A stretch of 7,362 nt of DNA from Myxococcota bacterium (GTDB lineage: Bacteria; Myxococcota_A; Polyangia; HGW-17; JAJRWW01). Below are positions 1 through 5,470 of this stretch, one piece after another. Within the stretch, counting starts at the first letter, position 1. The number at the start of each line of letters is the position of its first letter. The stretch spans positions 1 to 7,362 of the forward strand of contig JAJRWW010000307.1 of the NCBI GenBank assembly GCA_024276595.1. Reading direction: 5' to 3'. Made by a program: the position numbers and the translations under genes. Below the pieces are notes generated by a model. It searched no databases. It was not told where the DNA came from and was given only the letters and a program-made list of their open reading frames with translations.

Positions 1-1
1 C

Positions 2-220
2 GTCTACGACTGCACCCTCGGCTACGAGGAGGGCGTCCCCACCCTCTGGCAGTTCGCCAAGGGGTTCGCTCCCCGGGCGCACCTGCACGTTCGACGCTTC
101 CCCATGGACTCCCTGCCCACCACCGAGGAGGGCCTGGGCGAGTGGCTCTACGCCCGCTTCGAGGAGAAAGACCACCTCCTGGACCGCTTCTACACCGAGG
201 GGCGCTTCTCGGAAACCTAG
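2..220 (+). CDS. Lysophospholipid acyltransferase (PlsC/LCLAT1-like), C-terminal fragment
   Basis: Only the last 72 codons are in the window; the frame is open from base 2 and ends at TAG 218-220. The family transfers an acyl group from acyl-CoA (or acyl-ACP) to a lysophospholipid or lysophosphatidic acid at the membrane. What is visible matches the C-terminal domain of the lysocardiolipin/AGPAT-type acyltransferases rather than the catalytic HX4D part, which lies outside. It has a YDCTLGYEEG strand, then HLHVRRFPMDSLP, then EWLYARFEEKDHLLDRFY, the arrangement typical of the end of LCLAT1-like proteins. The C-terminus (GRFSET) falls at the usual family end, so the gene is not truncated at this side. 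The residues that set substrate specificity are not visible, so the exact acceptor lipid cannot be named. A weak hairpin follows in the spacer. Confidence 0.8.
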   Translation, partial: VYDCTLGYEEGVPTLWQFAKGFAPRAHLHVRRFPMDSLPTTEEGLGEWLYARFEEKDHLLDRFYTEGRFSET

Positions 221-273
221 CCCTCTGGCACCGGAGGAGATCCGGGCGACAGGCTTCTGCGAGAGCGCACCTG

Positions 274-287
274 GGCTCGAGGGAGCC
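274..287 (+). terminator. Possible weak terminator after the acyltransferase gene
   Basis: GGCTC (274-278) pairs with GAGCC (283-287) across a 4-nt loop. It is followed by TTT and a pyrimidine-rich run (288-304) with few consecutive Ts. The stem is only 5 bp, so this is a weak candidate. It lies in the 141-base spacer (221-361), in which I see no convincing sigma-70 or sigma-54 promoter. Confidence 0.3.
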
Positions 288-350
288 TTTCCCCCTCCCC
301 TTTCTTGCGACAGGACATACATTGTGAGCGCGAGACCCACCATGTCTCCC

Positions 351-356
351 AGGTGA
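351..356 (+). promoter_or_regulatory. Ribosome binding site of the decarboxylase gene
   Basis: AGGTGA sits 5 nt before the ATG at 362. It decides the start. The longer in-frame TTG at 305 has no Shine-Dalgarno-like sequence, and the 19 extra residues do not resemble the family N-terminus. Confidence 0.6.
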
Positions 357-361
357 CGCCC

Positions 362-2086
362 ATGAACAGACGACCCCTAGGCGAGCAGCTCTTCTCCACC
401 CTGGCCCGGCTCTCGGTGCGCCACGTCTTCGGCATCCCGGGAGACTACGTGCTGCCCCTGTACTCCGCCCTGGAGGCCACCGACGACATCGAGCCCGTTG
501 TGGCCACCCACGAGCCCTGCGCCGCCTTCAGCGCCGACGCCTACGGCCGCCACTCGGGGCTGGCGGCCCTGCTGGTGACCTACGGTGTTGGCGCGCTCAA
601 CGCTGCCAACGGCGTCGCCGGCGCCTACGCGGAGCACTCGCCATTGCTGGTGATAAGCGGTGGGCCGCCACGGGGATACGCCCCCACGGGCGACCCCCTG
701 GAGGTGGTCCCCCACCACGTGCTGCGCAGCCCCAGGGACCAGCTCGACGCCTTCGCAAAGATCACTGATCTTGCCCTGCGCCTGGACAACCCAGCCACCG
801 CATCTCAGCAGATCCTCGACGCCGCCGTCTGGGCTCGGGAGCACAAGCGCCCCGTGTACCTGGAGGTCCCCACGGACATGATGACCATGCCTGTCCCGGT
901 GGAGACCGCCAGGCCTCGCCCCAAGGGGGATCACAGGCTGGATCTGGACCGCGCCGTGTCCCTCTTTGGCGAGCGCCTGACCGCGGCGAGCCGACCGGTG
1001 CTCCTGGTGGGCGTGGAGGTGGCTCGCCACGGGCTCGCGCCCGAGGTGAGACGGATCATGCGCGCCCACGGCGCCCGGGTGGTGACCACCCTCGTGGCCA
1101 AGGCCGCCATGGCCGACACCGAGCCCGGAGTCATGGGGGTCTACGCCGGGGTGCTCTCCACCGACCCTGCCACGAGAGCGGTGGTGGAATCGGCCGACCT
1201 GGTGGTGATGCTGGGCACCCTGGTCACGGACGTAAACTGCGGCGCCTTCACCGCAGACCTCAAGAGGGACCGCCTGCTCATTGCACGCTCTGGATGGATC
1301 GGGGATGGCTCGCTGCGGGTGGGGCGCGAGCTGGGCTTTGCTCGCTTCGTGCGAGAGCTGGCTGCGGCGTCGCCAGAGGTCTCGACCCCCGCCGGCTGGC
1401 CCACCGCCAGGGGCTTCGATTACAGATCCAGCAACTCCCGCATGGACCAGTACATGGCCGTGGTGCAGGCGCAACTGGGCCCCCATGACCTGCTCGTGGC
1501 AGACACGGGCGACTCCTGCTGCGCATCCCTGGGCATGCGGATCCCCCGGGAGAACGGCTACCTGGCCAACGCCTTCTACGGATCCATGGGCTTTGCCGTG
1601 CCGGCCGCCCTCGGCGCCCAGCTCGCCGAACCCGGGCTACGACCCATTGTGCTCGTGGGTGACGGCGCCTTTCAGATGACCGGCCTGGAGCTTTCGAACA
1701 TGGTGCGCAGGCGCATGGGCCCCATGGTGCTGCTATTTAACAACCGGGGTTTTGGGATGCAGCGCGTGTTTCAGGACGGCCCCTACAACGACATCGGCCG
1801 CTGGGACTACCAGCAGATTCCGCGCCTGTTGGGAGGCGGGCGCGCCTGGCGTGTCAAGACTCCCGCGGAGCTCTCAGCCGCCATGGCTGAAGCTCGCGAC
1901 CTCCAGGATGCCCCCTCGCTCATCGAGGTCATGCTCGAGCCGGGGGAGATATCCACGGGCCTTCAGGTGTTCGGCCGGGCCTTCGGGCGGGAGAAGACCG
2001 GGGCATGTCCCATGTCCCCTCCCGGCGCGCCACCCTGCTCTCACCACGACTCCTGCGCCTACTGCCGCGCGGCCATCTGGAAGTAG
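362..2086 (+). CDS. ThDP-dependent 2-oxo acid decarboxylase (phenylpyruvate/indolepyruvate decarboxylase-like)
   Basis: 574 aa, cytosolic; predicted to decarboxylate a 2-oxo acid to an aldehyde using thiamine diphosphate and Mg2+. The three domains of the pyruvate decarboxylase family are present. The N-terminal PYR domain carries GIPGDY (D28), the ThDP-activating Glu (E51 in HEPCAAF) and a tandem His pair (H118-H119). A middle domain spans about 195-335. The C-terminal PP domain has the GDG...NN cofactor motif (G433-D434-G435 to N460-N461). GDSCC and NNRGFGMQRVFQ, with a following PYND, recall Azospirillum-type phenylpyruvate decarboxylase more than yeast or Zymomonas PDC. The catalytic Glu of PDC (NNxGYTIE) is Gln here (Q467); in the Azospirillum enzyme that position is also not Glu. 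An unusual Cys/His-rich tail (549-568) follows the fold. The ATG at 362 is preferred for its RBS and the family N-terminus. Substrate is uncertain: aryl pyruvates are likeliest, branched-chain or 2-oxobutyrate possible. It is convergent with the minus-strand operon. Confidence 0.82.
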   Translation: MNRRPLGEQLFSTLARLSVRHVFGIPGDYVLPLYSALEATDDIEPVVATHEPCAAFSADAYGRHSGLAALLVTYGVGALNAANGVAGAYAEHSPLLVISGGPPRGYAPTGDPLEVVPHHVLRSPRDQLDAFAKITDLALRLDNPATASQQILDAAVWAREHKRPVYLEVPTDMMTMPVPVETARPRPKGDHRLDLDRAVSLFGERLTAASRPVLLVGVEVARHGLAPEVRRIMRAHGARVVTTLVAKAAMADTEPGVMGVYAGVLSTDPATRAVVESADLVVMLGTLVTDVNCGAFTADLKRDRLLIARSGWIGDGSLRVGRELGFARFVRELAAASPEVSTPAGWPTARGFDYRSSNSRMDQYMAVVQAQLGPHDLLVADTGDSCCASLGMRIPRENGYLANAFYGSMGFAVPAALGAQLAEPGLRPIVLVGDGAFQMTGLELSNMVRRRMGPMVLLFNNRGFGMQRVFQDGPYNDIGRWDYQQIPRLLGGGRAWRVKTPAELSAAMAEARDLQDAPSLIEVMLEPGEISTGLQVFGRAFGREKTGACPMSPPGAPPCSHHDSCAYCRAAIWK

Positions 2087-2199
2087 CCTCCCGGCCAGGG
2101 CCAGGCCTGGCTCCACACGCGCCCATGGCCCGGCAGAGGATAGCACGACCGTTGCGTCGCCGAGCTGGCGCACGATGTCATGCTGCCGTGTATCCGCCT

Positions 2200-2225
2200 C
2201 CTCGGCCTGAGGTGGGAGGCCGAGG
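2200..2225. terminator. Perfect 9-bp hairpin between convergent genes (candidate bidirectional terminator)
   Basis: CCTCGGCCT (2200-2208) pairs perfectly with AGGCCGAGG (2217-2225) around an 8-nt loop. The stem begins 8 nt after the stop codon of the cystathionine gamma-lyase gene on the minus strand and lies 113 nt beyond the decarboxylase stop. There is no T-run on either side, so it is not a textbook intrinsic terminator, though high-GC genomes often use such stems. A 12-bp palindrome, GCCAGGCCTGGC, occurs nearer the decarboxylase at 2100-2111. The rest of the 147-base spacer (2087-2233) shows nothing else. Confidence 0.5.
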
Positions 2226-2233
2226 CTCGCGGC

Positions 2234-3442
2234 TCAGCCGACCTGCGAAGCACGCAGGCCGCGCTCCAGGTCCTCCAGGAGGTCCTCCACGTCCTCTATG
2301 CCGACGGACAGGCGCACCAGGCCGTCAGAGAGCCCGATGCGCCGGCGCGCCTCGGGGGCTACGGATGCGTGGGTCATGAGGGCGGGGCTCTCCATGAGGC
2401 TCTCCACGCCCCCCAGGCTCTCGGCCAGGGCGAAGATCCTCACCGTCTCCAGGAGCCTCCTGGCCGCTCCCAGACCGCCCTCCAGCTCCACGGAAACCAT
2501 TCCGCCAAAGCCGTGCATCTGCCTGGCGGCCAGCTCGTGCTGGGGATGGCTCTCGAGGCCGGGGTAGATGACTCCTCGCACCTCGGGCCGGCCCTCCAGC
2601 CAGCGAGTCACCCGGGCAGCTCCAGCCTGGTGCGCAGCCATGCGCACCCCAAGGGTCTTGAGGCCCCGCAGCACCAGGAAGCTGTCAAAGGGAGAGAGCA
2701 CCGCGCCAGCGGCGTTCTGGTGGAAACGCAGCCTCTCGGCGAGCCCATGGTCTCCCGTGATCACCACCCCCCCAACCGAGTCGCTGTGACCGTTTAGGTA
2801 CTTGGTGGTGGAGTGCACCACCAGGTGTGCCCCCAGCTCCAGGGGACGCTGGAACACAGGGGTCATGAAGGTATTGTCCACCACCAGCAGGCAGCCCCTG
2901 GCTCCCCCTCCGGAGCCCGCTCCAGTCCCGGGCCCACGGGCCTCCACCATGTCGGCGATGACCCTGATGTCGCACAGGCCCAGCAGCGGGTTGGTGGGCG
3001 ACTCCAGCCACACCATGCGCGTGTCCGGCCCCATGGCCTCGGCGACCTGCCCCGGGTCCCGTGCATCCACGTAGCTGAGGCGCAGCCCCCACCTCTTCGC
3101 AAAGACCCTGGAGAAGAGCCGCCGGGTGCCTCCGTAGAGATCCTGGAAGAGCACCACGTGGTCCCCTGGCCGCAGGAAGGTGAGCACCGTGGCCGTCTCG
3201 GCGGCCAGGCCCGACGCAAAGCAGATCGCCTCCGAGCCACCCTCGAGCGCAGCCAGGCGCCGCTCCAGGCCGTCCCTGGTGGGGTTGCCCGAGCGGGAGT
3301 ACTCGTAGCCGCCCGTGGGCTCGGAGAGCCGCGCGCGGGCAAAGGTGGAGGCCAGGTGGATGGGCATCACCACGTCGCCTGAACCACCTGGCGCCAGGTT
3401 GGGCTCCTCGCCCACGTGCACCGCCTTTGTATCAAACCTCAT
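2234..3442 (-). CDS. Cystathionine gamma-lyase (Cys/Met metabolism PLP enzyme)
   Basis: 402 aa, fold-type I PLP enzyme of the Cys/Met metabolism family. With the CBS upstream it probably cleaves cystathionine to cysteine, 2-oxobutyrate and ammonia (reverse transsulfuration). Visible features are YEYSRSGNPTR (Y48, R50, which bind the PLP phosphate of the neighbouring subunit), DLYGGT (Y103, ring stacking), VVDNTF (D189, PLP nitrogen), the Schiff-base lysine K214 in STTKYLNGHSD, ALAESLGGVESL (341-349) and VRLSVGIEDVEDLLEDL near the end (R377 for substrate carboxylate). The C-terminal stretch MTHASV...LVRLSVGIED closely resembles animal CGL, but E. coli MetB is similar here too. Motifs therefore do not exclude cystathionine gamma-synthase; the CBS neighbour is the main argument. 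A Gly-rich insert of roughly 10-13 residues (about 170-182) precedes the DNTF strand. The gene lies 71 nt after the CBS stop, with a strong purine-rich RBS. Confidence 0.85.
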   Translation of the reverse strand: MRFDTKAVHVGEEPNLAPGGSGDVVMPIHLASTFARARLSEPTGGYEYSRSGNPTRDGLERRLAALEGGSEAICFASGLAAETATVLTFLRPGDHVVLFQDLYGGTRRLFSRVFAKRWGLRLSYVDARDPGQVAEAMGPDTRMVWLESPTNPLLGLCDIRVIADMVEARGPGTGAGSGGGARGCLLVVDNTFMTPVFQRPLELGAHLVVHSTTKYLNGHSDSVGGVVITGDHGLAERLRFHQNAAGAVLSPFDSFLVLRGLKTLGVRMAAHQAGAARVTRWLEGRPEVRGVIYPGLESHPQHELAARQMHGFGGMVSVELEGGLGAARRLLETVRIFALAESLGGVESLMESPALMTHASVAPEARRRIGLSDGLVRLSVGIEDVEDLLEDLERGLRASQVG

Positions 3443-3445
3443 CTG

Positions 3446-3460
3446 TCCTCTCCCTCCTCC
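3446..3460 (-). promoter_or_regulatory. Purine-rich ribosome binding site of the cystathionine gamma-lyase gene
   Basis: On the minus strand an almost pure purine tract (GGAGGAGGGAGAGGA) ends 3 nt before the ATG at 3442-3440. It contains several overlapping Shine-Dalgarno matches, the best-spaced being AGGAGGGAG. It supports independent translation initiation for this gene, unlike the coupled CBS start upstream. The remaining 3461-3513 spacer shows no promoter or terminator that I can support. Confidence 0.55.
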
Positions 3461-3513
3461 CCGCCGCTGGTCCGCTCCCCGGGATCGGGCGCCGCCGCCG
3501 CAGAGTAGCCACG

Positions 3514-4470
3514 CTAGGCGAGCCAGGAGTCGTCGTAGACCTTGCTCAGGTACCTGGAGCCGGAGTCGGCCAGGAAGACCACAATGTCTCGGGCCTCCGG
3601 GTGAGCCTCTGCGTAGCGCAGGGCGCCCCAGACCACCGCTCCGCTTGAGCCCCCGGCGAAGATCCCCTCCTCCCGGGCCAGCCGGCGGGTCATCTCGAAG
3701 GAGGCGCGATCGTCCACCTGGATCATCTCGTCGATGATCTCGAAGTCCACCGCATCCACCACGTAGTCCTCGCCGATGCCCTCCACGTCGTAGACCCTGG
3801 GCCTGCCGGCGACTCCCGAGCGCCAGTGATCATAGAACACCGATCCGTGGGGGTCCACCGCCACAACCTGGATCCCGGGATCTCGAGCCTTGAGATAGCG
3901 TCCCACCCCGCTCAAGGTACCGCCGGTGCCGATGCCCGCCACCACCGCGTCCAGCCGGCCGCCGACCTGCTCGAATAGCTCCGGGCCGGTGATCTTCTCG
4001 TGCGCCTCGATGTTCGTGGGGTTGTTGTACTGGTCCGGGTAGAAGGCCCCGGGGATCTCCGCAGCGATACGGCGCGCGGTGGAGTAGTAGCTCTGTGGTG
4101 AGTCGGCGGGCACGTCCGTGGGCGTAATGATCACCTCTGCTCCCAGGCCCTCCATGTGCCTCCGCTTCTCGTCGCTCATCTTGTCTGGCATGGTGATGAT
4201 GCACCGATAGCCCCGCACCGCGGCCACCATGGCCAGGGCGGCGCCGGTGTTGCCCGAGGAGTTCTCCACGATGGTGCCCCCCGGCCCCAACAGCCCCTGC
4301 TCCTCTGCTCGATCCACCATGTAGACGGCCATGCGATCCTTGACGCTGCCGCTGGGGTTGAGAAGCTCCAGCTTGGCCCAGATGTCGGCAGCCACCCCGG
4401 CGGCCACGTGATTGAGGCGCACCACCGGTGTGTGCCCTATGGCCTCCAGGATGCTCGCGTGGCGCGTCAT
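3514..4470 (-). CDS. cbs: Cystathionine beta-synthase, catalytic core only
   Basis: 318 aa, fold-type II PLP enzyme. It condenses serine (or O-acetylserine) with homocysteine to cystathionine, the first step of reverse transsulfuration. Motifs are PSGSVKDR with the Schiff-base lysine K44, the substrate loop SSGNTG (71-76), GYRCIITMPDKMS (88-99), DQYNNPTN (146-153), the phosphate-binding GTGGT (181-185), VEGIGEDYV (229-237) and ADSGSRYLSKVYDDSWL at the C-terminus (S303 contacts the PLP nitrogen). RGYRCII.MP.KMS, EGIG and the end motif are CBS hallmarks and argue against plain O-acetylserine sulfhydrylase (CysK/CysM), though OAS-dependent activity is possible. The human enzyme's N-terminal heme region and the C-terminal pair of CBS (Bateman, AdoMet-sensing) domains are both absent. 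The start codon overlaps the stop of IDH copy B (ATGA, 4467-4470) and has only a weak SD, so translational coupling is likely. Confidence 0.88.
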   Translation of the reverse strand: MTRHASILEAIGHTPVVRLNHVAAGVAADIWAKLELLNPSGSVKDRMAVYMVDRAEEQGLLGPGGTIVENSSGNTGAALAMVAAVRGYRCIITMPDKMSDEKRRHMEGLGAEVIITPTDVPADSPQSYYSTARRIAAEIPGAFYPDQYNNPTNIEAHEKITGPELFEQVGGRLDAVVAGIGTGGTLSGVGRYLKARDPGIQVVAVDPHGSVFYDHWRSGVAGRPRVYDVEGIGEDYVVDAVDFEIIDEMIQVDDRASFEMTRRLAREEGIFAGGSSGAVVWGALRYAEAHPEARDIVVFLADSGSRYLSKVYDDSWLA

Positions 4471-5468
4471 TGGAGGCGATCCAGGATCCCCGCCGTGAAG
4501 GTCGCCGTGTCGGCGCTCCCCCCCATGTCCGGGGTGCTCACCCCCGCCTCCAGGGCGGCGCTAATTGCGGCGAGAAGGCGCGCAGATGGCTCCTCCTCCC
4601 CCAGGTGCGAGAGCAGGGCCACCAGGGGCATCAAGAAGGGCAGCGGGTTCGCGAGCCCCTTGCCCGCCAGCTCCGGAGCGTGACCATGCATCACCTCGTA
4701 CACCCGGATGTCCTCGTCCCCGGCCAGCTCTCCCCAGACGGCGCCGATCCCGCCCACCAGACCGGCCCCCACGCTGGAGAGGATCTCTCCAAAGAGATTC
4801 TGGGCCAAGAGCACGTCAAACTGCTGCGGCCGCGACACGAGCTGCATGCACGCGTTGTCGGCAATGAGGGTGTCGAAGGCGATGTCGGGGTATTCTGCCG
4901 CCACCTCCTGACCACAGCGAATGAACAGGCCGTCGGCCCGCTTCATGATGTTGGCCTTGTGCACCAGCGTCACTCGCTCGCGGCCACGCCGCCGAGCGAA
5001 CTCGAAGGCGTACCGGGCGATGCGCAGACAGGCGTCTCGGGTGGTGACCTTGATGGACTGGATGACGCCGGGCAAAAGCTCGTGCTCCAGGCCGACGTTC
5101 ACGTCCTCGGTGCACTCGTGGATCACCACGAGGTCCACCCCCTGGTGACGGCTCCGCAGGCCGGGAAGGTTTCGAATGCGGCGCTTGGCGGCGTACAGGT
5201 CAAGGGCCCTGTGCAGTCGATGGTCCGGGCTCCGATAACCCGTCCGGATGGGGGTCCAGATCCGGCCCTTGAGGGCCACCCGGTTGGCGCGCACCCGCTC
5301 GAGGGTCTCTCGCGGCAGCGGGTCGCCGGTGGCATCAAAGGCCTCCCGCCCCGCCGAGACCACATCCCAGCGTATCTGTACCCCCACCGCCTCGGCCACG
5401 CGCTCCACAAGGGGGGCCAGCTCCGCGCCGAGGCTGTCTCCAGGGATCAGGGTCACTTGGTGGCTCAT
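4467..5468 (-). CDS. Isocitrate dehydrogenase-like protein B, degenerate active site (putative regulatory/partner subunit)
   Basis: 333 aa, isocitrate/isopropylmalate dehydrogenase fold throughout. It resembles the NAD-IDH branch, including stretches close to eukaryotic IDH3 beta/gamma (VHKANIMK...DGLF, NACMQLVSRPQQFDV). Aligned with copy A and E. coli IDH numbering, it keeps S80 (S113), R96 (R129), K171 (K230), N173 (N232) and D204 (D283). It has lost N115 (D82), R119 (H86), R153 (H117), catalytic Y160 (N124) and both in-cis metal ligands D307 and D311 (E228, S232). The N-terminal GDGIG is GDSLG. It is therefore unlikely to catalyse alone. The reading frame is clean and the fold residues intact, so it is not a decaying pseudogene. 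It starts 2 nt after copy A and ends in a 4-nt overlap with cbs. The open frame extends upstream to 5852, but ATG 5468 gives the family N-terminus and has an RBS. An unknown new substrate is the alternative to a partner role. Confidence 0.85.
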   Translation of the reverse strand: MSHQVTLIPGDSLGAELAPLVERVAEAVGVQIRWDVVSAGREAFDATGDPLPRETLERVRANRVALKGRIWTPIRTGYRSPDHRLHRALDLYAAKRRIRNLPGLRSRHQGVDLVVIHECTEDVNVGLEHELLPGVIQSIKVTTRDACLRIARYAFEFARRRGRERVTLVHKANIMKRADGLFIRCGQEVAAEYPDIAFDTLIADNACMQLVSRPQQFDVLLAQNLFGEILSSVGAGLVGGIGAVWGELAGDEDIRVYEVMHGHAPELAGKGLANPLPFLMPLVALLSHLGEEEPSARLLAAISAALEAGVSTPDMGGSADTATFTAGILDRLQ

Positions 5469-5470
5469 GC

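Noticed and set aside
305..361. TTG start giving 19 extra residues on the decarboxylase
   Set aside because: There is no Shine-Dalgarno before 305, the extra residues do not match the family, and AGGTGA is well spaced before the ATG at 362.
377..1486. 369-residue open frame on the minus strand across the decarboxylase
   Set aside because: It is antisense to a gene with clear ThDP-enzyme motifs. Its composition (many His, Gly, Val, Gln) is what the reverse of GC-rich coding sequence gives, and no family motif is visible.
2180..2797. 205-residue plus-strand frame, and other plus-strand frames over the minus operon
   Set aside because: They are reverse-frame shadows of the PLP enzyme and IDH genes, with no domain motifs and no RBS.
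2234..3442. Calling the PLP enzyme metB (cystathionine gamma-synthase)
   Set aside because: Motifs alone do not separate the two, but adjacency to a CBS fits the cysteine-forming direction better. Kept as an alternative only.
3491..3501. GCC triplet run upstream of the CGL gene
   Set aside because: It has only about four units in GC-rich DNA and is unlikely to be a meaningful repeat.
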